This document shows positions 23,236 through 33,701 of a DNA stretch of 64,000 bases, piece after piece (position 1 is the stretch's first letter; the number at the start of each line of letters is the position of its first letter). The notes beneath the pieces are model-generated. The model was not told the DNA's origin and searched no databases. It worked only from the letters and a program-made list of their open reading frames with translations. A program made the position numbers and the translations under genes. Source of the stretch: Cristatella mucedo (Eukaryota; Bryozoa; Phylactolaemata; Cristatellidae). Location: the NCBI GenBank assembly GCA_009760855.2, contig WPIO01000363.1, forward strand, positions 1 to 64,000, read 5' to 3'.

Positions 23236-23376
23236 CGACATAAGGCTATTCCAGTCGTCAGGAAGTTGTGTCAAGCAACATTGAGAAACATTCAGCTTAT
23301 TGAGCCCTGGCAGCATGCATATGAAATGTGGAAGCCTGGTGAGTTTATCATTCCATGATATATCGAGTTCTTCAAG
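23236..23376 (-). CDS. LRR gene, exon 2 of those recognised (two LRRs)
   Basis: This 141-bp, 47-residue exon reads LEELDISWNDKLTRLPHFIC, MLPGLNKLNVSQCCLTQLPD and DWNSLMS. It has two leucine-rich repeats in the same 24 + 23 layout as the three exons downstream. The acceptor is TTCTCTTGCTTTTCAG and the donor GTAAGATT, both phase 0. It continues in frame from the exon at 28733-28950 (5.4 kb upstream) and into 11327-11470 (11.8 kb downstream). The conserved Trp near the module end (DDW, DGW) marks all four modules. Confidence 0.87.
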
Positions 23377-25975
23377 CTGAAAAGCAAGAGAATACAAACT
23401 TATTTAAGCTATTGCAAGAAGCTGTCAATAATCCGACCATAGAAAGACTGCACAAAAAGTCAAAGTACAGCCGATTATGTAAACTCATAATTTAGCAAGT
23501 GTTTAATTGTCATTGCTATTAGGGGGAACTAAGCCTTCTAAAGTAGACTTTGGAATGCTACTGCTATTAGTTAGAAATCAGAGCCAGGAAGTTTCGCGAA
23601 AACTATTGTATTACCATCTGGAGAACCGAAGAAATTCATAACTGGCATCCTGGCCTCTTTGAATTACATAACATGCCAACAAATTGGGAAAGCACACCTG
23701 CTAATTCCAAAGTTCGATCAGCCTTGGTGAGACGTAGATCGCGGAGTTATGAATGCTATTAATGGCCAGTTTTAACTACAAATGCTTGGCCGTACAAAAA
23801 ATTCTCAGAAAAAATCCAATGTTTTTGCAAGAAATCATCATGGCGTGGTGGCATGGCAAATAAAGGCTAGAAATTCAGAGATATTAGGAAGCCCTAGCAT
23901 GAGTAAGAGGTTTACATGTCAGCGATTTTGCAGATGCAGTCTAAGAAGCAAGTTTTTCGAATCAGTTGTCGTGCAGCCAGTTCAGAGGAACGTCTGGCAA
24001 AAAAGCACTTTCAAAGTGGCTAGGTTTCATCAAGACTACTAGAAAAAGTGGCTGTTGCTACACCACGGACTGGGAACTATTAAGCTAAGTTACTCAAAAG
24101 CTTGGCTCGAGTCAATTTTCTTTAAAGATCAAAAGATGCACACACACAAGTGCTCACACACACGCACGCACACACACAAATACATATGTGTGTGTATATG
24201 TACATGTACAATGTTTAATTTATTTATATAGCACCATAATAAAACTGATTCCGATTAACCTGAAGTCATGTGCTACCTGATGTGGTGCCATGGTCGTGAG
24301 CTGTGTGTGACAACGGAATGGAGAGGTGCATATACAACTGCTACACTAGTTTTACCATTGCCAATTCTTGCAACCCCACTGTTAGCTAGAACACAGTTAC
24401 CAAGGCTCTTCTGAAGATCACTGAATGAAGGCGTATGAAAATAAAGTGTTCCACAGCAAAAGTATTGATTCAAATTAAACTATTATGTTATGTTTCAAAA
24501 TATGCATTACTCTTCACTTTAAATAGCAGATTAGCTTCAATTTAGCATCCAAGAGGTTTAATCAGAATTATTAGAATGACAAACTGCTTGCACATAACAA
24601 AAATGGCTTAGTATTATTACACACTGATTACCAAATAAGCCATTACTGGAAGGCAGACCCCAGCTAGCATACCTACAGTGAAACAGTGAATACACTAATT
24701 AAGAACTTGTTCAAGGATCCTCAACGTCGGTGTTCGCCTATTAAGAAGGCTACGATTGATCACGGATTGGCTGTACAAAAAACCTGAGCACCTTGAAACA
24801 CCTGCAATGGAAGCCGAAACAAACATACTGAGCCTGGACTGGTACTACGGAGAAAAGGGACACATTTTGTAATAACATTAGTCTTGAGGTCACAGACGTC
24901 ATACAGCGACTAAGTTCATCAGGTCTCTCACTTAAGCATTCTCTACAGGAGCTTGCAACAATTAAGTTGACTAGTGTTCGAACGAATTGCACAGCATGGC
25001 TATAACTGAAACTAAGGCCACTATCAACAAGCAATGAGCCCTCAGAAATAGTAAATGCTATAAGTACCCTGGGAAGATGACTGCATTAAACTTAATCATT
25101 TGCCTACCATAAGTTCTGCTCCTCCTATAACAGCTAGCTTAAAACTAAGAAGCATCAAGTCAGTCACTGCGGTCAGAAGCCATCTAGCAATGCCTTATTG
25201 GCCTAATATCAGGAGGTACGGCTATGGAAAAGGCTGCTGAATAAGAGCACATTAATGCCAATGCAATCTTAAATCTTTTCGACCAGTGTCTGGCAGTAAT
25301 CGGCAAAAAGCTCCCCGGTATCTGCTTCACGTCTTTACAGCACACCAGAGCCTGCTGGTCAGGCGATGACTATCCATGTGAAAGCCTCTCAGCACAAGCT
25401 GTCATTAGTCAAGCAGCCTCACTCGTGAATCCTCAATAGATACATTTCTACAGACTCCAGCTATTTTCACTAACAATCGTTCAGCCCATTTTGAGCAGCC
25501 ACGGCTAATGACTTACAACCAGGGGAACTCAGTGGTGTTAACTGACATGGTCTGGACCTGAGAGAGCCTGGGCTCCTGTGAAGACAACTCACGTAATGCA
25601 AAACACTGCTGATCAAGAATTGCCGTGCTGCCGGGATGAAGAGTGGTCCAACTTGCACAAGCCATCGCTGGGCATTACCTTAAAGGAGTTAGCTGGAAAA
25701 TTACAGGTAACTAGCAAAGTGAATATGTCACGGCCATGTGACTAAGATTAGTTAGTAGAGGCTCTCACAGATTGGATGACTAAACCAATCAGATCAGGGA
25801 GCAGTCTTACAGATTGATCCACACTACATTATAAGAAACTAGTACAGCCCTCAGGGTAGGGTTTGCATGGAACCCATCTCTTATCATCTCTGTATCTGCA
25901 CTATGCTCACCATCGGCTTTGGATGCATATTTCTTGTTGAATCTGCACAAAATCTACGTGTAATGTGCCTGAGTA
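23377..25975 (-). other. LRR gene intron; microsatellite, no exon found
   Basis: A (CA)n/(TG)n microsatellite occupies about 24135-24215. A 64-codon plus-strand frame at about 24825-25015 (including SGLSLKHSLQELATIKLTSV) and an overlapping minus-strand frame of 94 codons look mildly protein-like but have no matching splice context or known relatives. The rest shows nothing recognisable. Confidence 0.4.
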
Positions 25976-25982
25976 ACCTTTC

Positions 25983-26165
25983 GGTGAGCCGTGATGGCAC
26001 ACTAGGTAAGGCTGTTGCTTTCACGACCTCGGTCGCGAGGTCGTGGGTTCGATTCATGCGGTGGGCGATTCTTTATCGCCACTGCAAGCAGTGGTGATAG
26101 CCGTAAAGGCTCTTCCGTCGCTAAACAAAGAGAGGCTGTTTAATCAGCTAGGATTCTTTTTAATT
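25983..26165 (+). repeat. SINE S1 (tRNA-like head), plus copy
   Basis: A-box region GTGATGGCACACTAGGTAAG; a perfect 10-bp palindrome CACGACCTCG-gtcg-CGAGGTCGTG; B box GGTTCGATTC; body GGCGATTCTTTATCGCCACT, GCAGTGGTGATAGCCGTAAA, GGCTCTTCCGTCGCT; end CTGTTTAATCAGCTAG followed by a T-rich tail. One of the two fullest S1 copies. Confidence 0.88.
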
Positions 26166-26294
26166 AGACGACTGCGTCAGCTGCAGATAAGTCTGCATAT
26201 TATCAACTTCATAGCGTGGCTGAAATTCGGGCGTTTGTAGGCAGAAATACCTCATTTAAATTGGTTTCTGCGTTTTCTGCATTTCTGCAACTCT

Positions 26295-26890
26295 GCAGCT
26301 AGGCATGTGAGTCGTGAGCATCCCAGTTGCCACATCACACCACGTCTTGCCAACCTTCACTGGCTCCTAGTCAAGCAAGGCATCGATTTCAAGGTTTTTT
26401 TACCCACTTTTAGGGCCATTTATTCTTTTGCTCGAGTCTGCTTATCAGATCTGCTCCCCACCAGGCTAAGCATCGTACCACAGGCTTATCGGAATCCTAT
26501 TGTTTACCTATACATAATTTAAATCTTCAATATTTTGGAGACCTTGACTTTAGTTCGTATGCTCCCAAATCCCGGAACTTACGCCAGGCTTGTGTCACAT
26601 TTCATGACTTGACCACATTTAAAAAGAAGCTTAAAATGTATCTGTCAATCACAGCATTTATTAGGTCCCCTTTATTCGTCCTTTATGTGTTTATGTTGCT
26701 GACTCTGTGCATGCTGCCATTAACCACACTTGCATGTTGACCTTGTACATGTAACCCCTAACCATGTTTTTCTTGTTTACTGAGCATGCTACTACTCACC
26801 AGTTGGTTGTGCTTCCTTTGCAGGATATTTAAAGTGCCTAGAAGGAGATCTATTTCTCTGAGGTTGGGATATGAAATGTATTTTTATTAG
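26295..26890 (+). mobile_element. LINE-B 3' copy
   Basis: C-terminal region on the plus strand (HPSCHITPRLANLHWLLVKQ), FRNPIVYL, the 3' UTR (CTGACTCTGTGCATGCTGCC) and the end AAAGTGCCTAGAAGGAG followed by an A/T-rich tail. Truncated at the 5' end and frameshifted. Confidence 0.8.
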
Positions 26891-27004
26891 TATTATAGAA
26901 AGAAGAAGGCTCAGCCAATATCACTGGCTAACTATTGGCAAAGATACTCTTAATATTCAGCCGTGAAGCTGCAAAAGCATCGACAAGCTTGAGACGAATG
27001 TTTG

Positions 27005-27232
27005 ACCATGATTCCAAATCGCTTATGTGTGCTGACACTGTGCATGCTGCCACTAACCACATTTGCATGCTGTCCCTGGGCATGTCACACCTAACCATGT
27101 TATTCATGCTGTTTATCGAGCATGATATTACTCACCATTGAATCGCGATTCCCTTTCAGCAAATGTAAAGCGATTAGAAAGAGGTTGAGTTCTCTGACTG
27201 CACTTTCTCAAGTGCATTATTATTATTATTAT
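27005..27232 (+). mobile_element. LINE-B 3' UTR and end, short copy
   Basis: GTGCTGACACTGTGCATGCT through GCATGCTGTCCCTGGGCATG to the hairpin region AAAGCGATTAGAAAGAGGTT and TCAAGTGCATTATTATTATT. It contains UTR only, with no coding part. Confidence 0.8.
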
Positions 27233-27634
27233 CATCGCTGATAAGAACGTATAGAAAGATTTCAGAAAAGTTGTGACTAGCCATGCATTCGTAGAAATAG
27301 GCTATACAAGAATTATTAGTAGGCATCAACAGCATGCAAGACAGACAGCTAGGATAATGGCGAAAATATAATAAACCAACAGTCTACTGATCAATTTACT
27401 ATTCTCAGACCATATTAGCTTCCATCCTCTTAAGCTCTTACAGTGCAGGTTAATATTGCATGCAAATTGGGGATACAGGTATAATCTGAAGAGTTCAGTG
27501 TTTTAGCAACTATTAATAAGTAAATTTTACCTCAGTGTCCGAACACATGAATTAACCATATTTACAACAAACGATACATGGTAATATCGCAGTTTGCTAA
27601 CTTGGCACACAAATAGCGAGATAAATAAATGTAA

Positions 27635-27782
27635 ATTTAAATCATTTGTATAGTACCTCAAGAGAACTTAATCTCTAATCAGGCACTTCATATTGGCCTC
27701 GGGGCTTGAGCCCACGAACTCAGAGAGACCTTAGTAGGGGAGAGCACTTTAACTACTGGACCAAATCTGCTCAGTAAGACCA
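27635..27782 (-). repeat. SINE S2 (tRNA-like head, LINE-B tail), minus copy
   Basis: On the minus strand: head TTTGGTCCAGTAGTTAAAGT, B box GGGCTCAAGCCCC, then AGTGCCTGATTAGAGATTAA and GTTCTCTTGAGGTACTATAC, which is the LINE-B terminal hairpin with point changes. About 145 bp. Confidence 0.75.
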
Positions 27783-27867
27783 TGTTCTGCTGTATCCACA
27801 GCTTATATTCGGTTCTTACATATTATAATTCATTTGTATTATATATAATATAAGTATTCGGTTCTTA

Positions 27868-28070
27868 CATAGCCATAATCGCTCACTAGGTAAGACGGTT
27901 GCTTTTCACGACCTCGGCCTCGAGGTCGTGGGTTCGAATCCTGCGGTGAGCGATCCTTCATCGCGGCTGCAAGCGGTGGTGATAGCCGTCAAGGCTCTTC
28001 TGTCGCTATACAAAAATGGGCTGTTAAATCAGCTTGTATTTATTTGTATTTATTTATTAATTTTTCAGCA
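27868..28070 (+). repeat. SINE S1, plus copy, near full length
   Basis: Head ATCGCTCACTAGGTAAGACG, palindrome CACGACCTCG-gcct-CGAGGTCGTG, B box GGGTTCGAATCCTGCGGTGA, body GCGATCCTTCATCGCGGCTG and GCGGTGGTGATAGCCGTCAA, end CTGTTAAATCAGCTTGTATT with a TATTTATT tail. It is the cleanest B box in the window. The internal palindrome replaces a normal anticodon arm, so this is not a working tRNA gene. Confidence 0.88.
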
Positions 28071-28732
28071 TATAATTCCGTTGTGCCTTCACAACAAAAA
28101 GAAGGATTCACTGGAGGCTCCAAATATCCTCCAAGAATCCTTTGGTCTTCAGAGGATGGTTTTACAGCCAAACAAAAAGGCCAAATTTGACTTGGCAGTT
28201 GCATGAAACCTTGGCTACACAACATGGAATGGCCAGATTCAGTTTCGGCTCATACAAACCTTTAGATTGTGTCTGTGAAATGCTGCTCGAAGTTGGTTGA
28301 ATCTGGATAGAAGAATTCTCCAAAAAATTAAAGCAAAGCATGGATGATTCAAGCAATATAGTCAAAACCTGTTATCAAATAGCTAATCTGCAATCAAATG
28401 ACGATTGCTAACCAGAAAAAAATGACTTGTGCATGAAGCTTATTGGACAGATCACAGAATCACACCTGAAATATTGGCATTGAAGCAGCTCAGAAAATGT
28501 TAGATTCATGCTGCTAATTTGAAATCACTCAAGCTTAATTTTTTCCGAAACGAGCAATAGCAGGTAACTCAGAAACCATCTTGAACTGTGAGGCACCACA
28601 GAGGCAGCAGGAACATCTGCTTTTCATTAAGTACACGGAAACTGGACAGCATCCGGAGTGGCCAGGTCAGACTGAGAGTACATGGCTGCAATAGGCATGC
28701 AGTTTTATTGAACAGTAGAGCCTGGCACTTAC
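28071..28732 (-). other. LRR gene intron; nothing recognised
   Basis: No exon, LINE or SINE signature was found between the S1 tail and the LRR exon donor at 28732. Confidence 0.4.
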
Positions 28733-28950
28733 TTTCTGAAGATATTTGAGGCTCGTTGGCAGTTCTAACAGCCCACAGTGTCGAAGAGTGAGTCGTGTTA
28801 CATTCACTAACTCCTCTAAATCCTTAGATAAATCAATCTTTCTGTTCGAACTTAAATCCAATGACAGAACTAACTCGGCATTCACAAGCACGGCTTTCGG
28901 GATTCTTTGAAGTTTTTTATTCGACAGGTCAACCTTCGCATATGGGTTAT
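28733..28950 (-). CDS. LRR gene, first recognised exon (N-terminal LRRs)
   Basis: This 218-bp exon encodes DNPYAKVDLSNKKLQRIPKA, VLVNAELVLSLDLSSNRKID, LSKDLEELVNVTRLTLRHCG and LLELPTSLKYLQK. It has about three leucine-rich repeats, the first starting at VDLSNKKLQRIP. The acceptor is CTCAACTTCATTTTATAG, leaving two bases of a split codon (phase 1 intron upstream); the donor is GTAAGTGC in phase 0, matching the next exon. Upstream exons with the start codon and any other domain must lie beyond 28950; none is seen on the minus strand in this window. Joined with the four downstream exons it gives about 261 residues made only of LRRs. Confidence 0.82.
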
Positions 28951-29024
28951 CTATAAAATGAAGTTGAGAAAAAATGTTAGATAGTTCAACAGCCTCATAT
29001 ATGTAAAAACAGAAGAGCCTTCAC

Positions 29025-30015
29025 GGCCAAAACTTGATAAAGCGCCCTCAGGGAACTCAATCTCTCCATAGGCGCTTTACATTTGCTTCAAAGGGAAACA
29101 CGATTGAATGGTGAGTAATATCATGCTTGGTAAACAACATGAATAACGTGGTTAGGGGTGGCATGCACAGTGTCAGCATGCAAGTGTGGTGAGTGGCAGC
29201 ATGCCCAGTGTCAGCACGCCTAAGCACATGAAGGACGAATCACAGGGACCCACTAAATACTGTTATAAATACGTGTGTTTTTAAGTTCATTTTAAATGTA
29301 GTCAAGTCGGGAGATGTTCTGACACAAGTCGGCAGGGAGTTCCAGGCTTTGATATTATACAAACTAAATGCACGGTCTTCAAAGGATTTGAGGTTGTGTA
29401 CGAGGTAGTGGTAACCAGTTGGATTCCGAAAAGCAGGTGGTACGATGCTTGGCCTACTGGGGGAGTAAATCTGAGAGATAGGCTAGAGACAAATAATGAA
29501 GGGACCTAAAAGTGAGTGACCACAATTTGTAGTCGAGAAGTGGTGTTATGTGGCAACTGCAATGCTCACGACAGGCAAGCCTTGCTGCAGTTTTGCACAG
29601 GCTGTAATCACCTGACTGCATATGCCAGTAGGCCAGCAATCAGGGAGTTACAGAAGTCAAGTCGGGATGTCACAAATGCATGGACCAACGTAGACGTGAT
29701 ATCCCTATCTAAACAAGTACGAATTTTAGCAATGTTATTTAGCTGAAAGAAGGCAGATTTGAATGTGGAGCTGATGTGGTCGTCAAACGAGAGGTCACTT
29801 TGGAACATGACACCTAGATTTCAAGCTGATTCAACAGGAGAAATGCTGGCAGAGCCAATTTTGAGGGTCAGCCTTTCAAATGTCTGAATCACACCGGGTT
29901 TGCCAATTACTAGTAAGTTAGTTTTATCATCGTTTAATTTTAGAAAATTTGCTGTGATCCATGTGGGGATGTCATTAACTAATTCAGCCTTTCCTGTGAA
30001 ATGTTTGCTGAACTT
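29025..30015 (-). mobile_element. LINE-B, 1-kb copy, 3' end to C-terminal and RT end
   Basis: Complete terminus (CTTGATAAAGCGCCCTCAGG, CCATAGGCGCTTTACATTTG), 3' UTR, C-terminal region (SDLSFDDHISSTFKSAFFQL, TRLDFCNSLIAGL, CREHCSCHITPLL) and the LKLNDDKTNLLVIGKPG segment near 29900-29950. Stops and small gaps. It lies on the same strand as, and just upstream of, the first LRR exon. Confidence 0.88.
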
Positions 30016-30855
30016 GGTTTACTGGGTAAGAAATTTGTGTACAGCTACCAGCTCGAGAGGGCCGCTAGACGGTTTATGAAGTTTCAGACAAAATGGTGCA
30101 ACAGCAACTGTTTGCTGATACAGATATTTTAATGCAGGAGGGGATGTTGTAAGTTCCTTATTTAAAAACAATTTACTAGAAGCAAGCTCTTCTTGACATA
30201 CATCATGAGGCACAGAGTGACGTTATTTCACAATAGACTTTTGGGCTCATTTGATCGAGCATCACTGCCTTTCTCTTCTAGATTGTCTTCAGATGAAACC
30301 GAACTAAAGATCAGACCAACGATAATAATTGCAAATGGAAAATAGAAACATATGCACGAACACGAGATGAAGTTATTTAAATTTCCGACTGCAGCATTTC
30401 ATGACTATGAGGTCCAAGACTTAGGAGTCTCGTTGAACTATAGAGCTCAGGCTACAAACGAAAAGATGGCTATTAGTGAGCATTGGCCGTGAAATTTGTG
30501 TGATTATGTTTAAGGGAAATTGCTACCAAATAATAATTATTTAACGAATTTGAAAAAATCAAGCCACAAAATCAGAATTCAAGAGCACTGCTATTTATGT
30601 TCACACTGGAGTAATATTTACACAGTTGTTTAAAACTAATATGACTTGAGAATAGAGATGCATTTTCAATATACATAGGGTTCGTGTCTGGAAAAATATT
30701 ATGTCCAGCATTTAATGCACTTTAGACAGTACAGAAGGACTCCGGTGAATATAAACTGTTATATACACCTTGATATGTGTAAGCGATGTCAGGCCAATCA
30801 AATTGACTCAAAAAAGAAATTCAGAATGACTCAAGGTCACCACTGAACAGAAGCA
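30016..30855. other. No recognised feature
   Basis: AT-rich, with scattered short frames only (64 codons at 30019-30213, minus). Upstream exons of the LRR gene could be here, but none is recognisable. Confidence 0.4.
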
Positions 30856-30859
30856 TTTC

Positions 30860-31075
30860 CACTGAAATTGATTGCCGCTCGTGCAAATGTACACTCCAAT
30901 ATCTATATTCCCACCATCCATGTCACGCTCAAAATCAAGAATCGCAGTTCATTCAAAAAAACCTTCGAAATTTCACGTTCGGTCGGTATATTTGATGAGG
31001 CATCAAACGGTAAGGAGGAAACAATGTCTTGTTGATAGATACTGAGTGCTCTCTCGCGTATCATATGCTTTTCTC
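30860..31075 (+). repeat. Decayed relative of the pogo-like element at 48884-49169
   Basis: Shared blocks in order: TGTCACGCTCAAAATCAA against GGTCACGCAAAACAATCAA; CTTCGAAAT; GTTCGGTCGGTATATT against GTTCAGTATATT; GGAGGAAACAATGTCTTGTT against GGAGGAAACGATGTCTGATA. The terminal repeats are not seen, so only the core is retained. Confidence 0.5.
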
Positions 31076-31850
31076 GACTGCCGAAAATTTGAATTATGAC
31101 AAGCTTTCCACTTCCTATCTACGGTGCACAGTCCAAGCAGCTTGCAGAAGTTTGCCTCGGGTGATTTTAAGACTACACGTCCATGCGAAACAAAGTCCAG
31201 AACAGCAGCAAATTTTAATTTAGTTCAATAATCTGGAAGATAGCTTGACTACTTTGTACTGATGAGGCAAGAGTTAGCTAAAGGAGCAACGAGGTTGTTT
31301 AATTTTACGGAACCACAGCTTTTGCTGCTTAGAGGCAGATGCTAGGTGCCATGTGATCAGCCACTGGCAGACAATTCTAAAGCAATAACGACTCTGCACA
31401 TACGAACACATGCTGGCCGTCGTGCCGGGTGAGGTGGGTGTTTAACCGTGTCACGCTTTTTAGGTTTCTGTGTATTCCGACAAAAAATGACGAGTGACTA
31501 ATCAGGAAGTGCCCAAGTGGCCTACCAGAAGCTGGTTTCCACAACTTCGATGAGTCCTACCAGCCGGTAGGGCTTCACCCCAACTTCAGCTTCTAATGTG
31601 GAATTTATCCATTTGGATGGAGTTTCAGCGATCTATATGTCAAGCTTGGATGTTGGCATGCTGTCCTTGGAAAACCCCTATATTTTTGCAGCAGTCCCTT
31701 CTATTGGCCCTGGCACTCGACCGGAACTGTCAGGCACAACGATACAGGAATATCTATGCAAGCAGCAGGTGCTGCAGCCGGCAGCTATGATGCAGCTGCT
31801 GTGGCCTGTGCCCTGTGTGCCTTGGCAACAATATCTTGCTGTTGATTAAG
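31076..31850. other. No supported feature
   Basis: An 83-codon plus-strand frame at 31598-31849 (including DGVSAIYMSSLDVGMLSLEN) overlaps another frame of 64 codons. Neither resembles a known family, and I see no splice pair that would support an exon. Confidence 0.35.
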
Positions 31851-31852
31851 AA

Positions 31853-31985
31853 TAATATAATTCATTTGTATAGCATCTTTCGAGAACCTAATCTCTATTC
31901 AGGCACCCTATGCTTTTATGCCACGGGTCTCGATCCCACTGCCTCAGCCAGACATTGGTCTGGGGGAATACTTTAAGGGTATGCC
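31853..31985 (-). repeat. SINE S2, minus copy
   Basis: Reverse complement shows the tRNA-like head, a B-box-like GGGATCGAGACCC, and AGGGTGCCTGAATAGAGATT with AGGTTCTCGAAAGATGCTAT, the LINE-B-type end. The tail AATTATATTATT lies at 31850. Confidence 0.65.
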
Positions 31986-32095
31986 TAGCAGTAGCTGAGT
32001 TATGTCACCACCAAATGGAATTTATCTTTTCCAACAGCATATTTATCGGATTTGGACAGAATAATAGAACGGATGGCATGCAATTGTCACAAACA
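31985..32095 (+). repeat. Dispersed repeat R2, left half (interrupted)
   Basis: This matches 8205-8322: CAGTAGCTGAGTTATG, GCATATTTATC, GGATGGCATGCAATTGTCAC. The match stops where the LINE-A insertion begins and resumes at about 32629. Confidence 0.5.
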
Positions 32096-32628
32096 ACAAC
32101 GATCTTCTAGATCTATCAGCTGCCTTGAATACCATTGATCATGATGTCCTACTAAAACGATTGAGAACAACGATTGGTATAGCAGAATGAGCACTGGCAT
32201 GCTTTAAATAGTACTTGTCTGATCGTGTTCAATCTGTGTCGTGTGGGGTCACGTCTCACCCATGAGACCGGTAACCTGTGGAGTCCCTTGAGGGTCCGTT
32301 CTCGGTCCCATGCTGATCTCCTTTTATACCCTGTGAAGGAACACGACTCTTGCAACCAGTGAGCACTAGGCAGAGACCTCGCAACGGCTCTTTCAGACGC
32401 CCTATGCAGCCACAAGCTCACGAACGGTGGAAGGGCTGACGACAACTCGGCAGTCCTGACCAAATCCATGTACATGGAGGCATCTGTGGGGGCATCAATC
32501 TACCACAAGCTGCCGACAGCTGTCGGGCAGTTTCGGAATGGACAACGGCCCGACAGTGCGAAAAACAAAGCATGCATGGAAAATAAGGGCTGCAGAAGGG
32601 GTACAACAGAGACGGAGACGGAGATACA
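32096..32628 (+). mobile_element. LINE-A fragment inserted into repeat R2
   Basis: It begins with RT motif A (DLLDLSAALNTIDHDVLLKR), continues LRTTIGIAE-ALACFK and the SVSCGVTS block to about 32335, and ends in the LINE-A terminus GAGACGGAGACGGAGATACAT. The 280 bases between (32336-32600) are not recognisable LINE-A, so the copy is internally rearranged. It has stops. Confidence 0.7.
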
Positions 32629-32765
32629 TGCTATAACATAGGCTACCGTTTGATGTAATCATAGCTGCTCTGTTGATCTTCTGATGACTTGTAAGAGTCA
32701 AGGTAAGGTGTAGCTCTGAGGCTCAACCAAATATTACTATATCATCAAATCAACAGATTGATGTT
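32629..32765 (+). repeat. Dispersed repeat R2, right half
   Basis: This matches 8338-8480: TAACATAGGCTACCGTTTGA, TCTGATGACTTGTAAGAGTC against TCTAATGCCCTGTAATAGTC, and AAGGT...GGCTCA.CCA. It ends in ATCATCAAATCA in both copies. Confidence 0.55.
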
Positions 32766-32884
32766 TGTGTTTTTTACCACACTATAACACTGCCTTACTC
32801 AGTCCACCTGTAGAGCACAGGCAGGACTTGTATTCTTATTGCAACTGTCGGAGCTGTGTGCCGACAGTAGCAATAAGAAAACAA

Positions 32885-33080
32885 GGGGAGAGGGCTGAGC
32901 TCTTGCAAGTCTATTCCGTGAAAAGAACGAAGCCATGCACCGATCCGTGATGTAACCCATATTTCAGCCTACCGAAGGGAAGCCTAGCTTCCTAAAGAGC
33001 TAGTTTAGCGTCCCAACGAGCAGCCAAACAAGCTAACTGAGCAGTGGACCTACACAACGGTGCATTAGGGCCGGTAATGG
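32885..33080 (+). repeat. Dispersed repeat R3, left half (interrupted by LINE-B)
   Basis: This matches 38375-38470: GAAGGGAAGCCTAGCTTCCT against GAAGGGTAGCTCGGCTTCCT, CAAGCTAACTGAGCAGTGG and GGGCCGGTAATGG. The match stops exactly where LINE-B starts. Confidence 0.6.
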
Positions 33081-33412
33081 CCTACCAAAGCCTTGAACTC
33101 ACTCCCGACTTCCGTCACGACGTCCCCTCACTTATCTTCATTTTAAAAGACATTAAAAACAAACCCATATATCTCAGCATTCAGTGGGTTCCTGTGATTC
33201 GTCATTTTATGTGTTCTTATTCATGTTGACAATGTTGCAAGCTGTGACTAACCACACTTGCATGCTGACCTTGTACATGTCACCCCTAACCATGTTATTC
33301 GTGTTGTTTATCGAGCATGATCCAATCGTGTTTTCGTTTGCAGCAAATATGAAGCACCCAGAGAATGATTGAGCTATCTGAGAGCACTTTATCGAGCATG
33401 TTATTATTATTG
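33081..33412 (+). mobile_element. LINE-B, 5'-truncated insertion inside R3
   Basis: It begins at the end of the C-terminal region (AYQSLELTPDFRHDVPSLIF), continues into the 3' UTR (ACCACACTTGCATGCTGACC) and ends AAGCACCCAGAGAATGATT-GAGCTATCTGAGAGCACTTT with TTATTATTAT. The matching uninterrupted R3 copy at 38.4 kb gives the pre-insertion sequence. Confidence 0.8.
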
Positions 33413-33595
33413 ATATGCCGCTGCTGGTCTTGGGCTTGACCCCTAAACCTTGGGAACAATGTGTACACCAGTCCGTCTCCAAAGCTTTTTCTATCAAACC
33501 AGGTAGTGGCTGATTTGGGCCCCTCAGTTGGAGCTTCTTTAGCTTAGCTAAGGCAGCCTGGAGCAGCCAGCTTTCAGATTATACGAAATGGCAGA
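33413..33595 (+). repeat. Dispersed repeat R3, right half
   Basis: This matches 38471-38650: GGGCTTGACCCCTAAACCTTG, GGTAGTGGCTGATTTGGGCC, CCTCAGTTGGAGCTTCTTTA and GCTTAGCTAAGGCAGCCTGG. Confidence 0.6.
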
Positions 33596-33701
33596 CGGTG
33601 GCCCACATTGCTTTCCATTAGGCTTTGAAGTCAGCTTCTGCTGCAGCTTATTTGGCAGTGCTGCAATCCTTCTACGTAATGATTTAACCCCGAAAATAGA
33701 T

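Noticed and set aside
24135-24215. (CA)n / (TG)n tract as a regulatory Z-DNA element
   Set aside because: Ordinary microsatellite in an intron; nothing in the context suggests function.
24825-25040. Candidate exon around 24.8-25.0 kb (frames on both strands)
   Set aside because: Overlapping open frames on opposite strands, no convincing acceptor/donor pair and no known relatives.
27880-27955. tRNA gene, because of clear A- and B-box sequences
   Set aside because: The anticodon region is a 10-bp palindrome, no cloverleaf with an acceptor stem forms, and the unit continues into a repeated body found seven or more times. It is the head of SINE S1.
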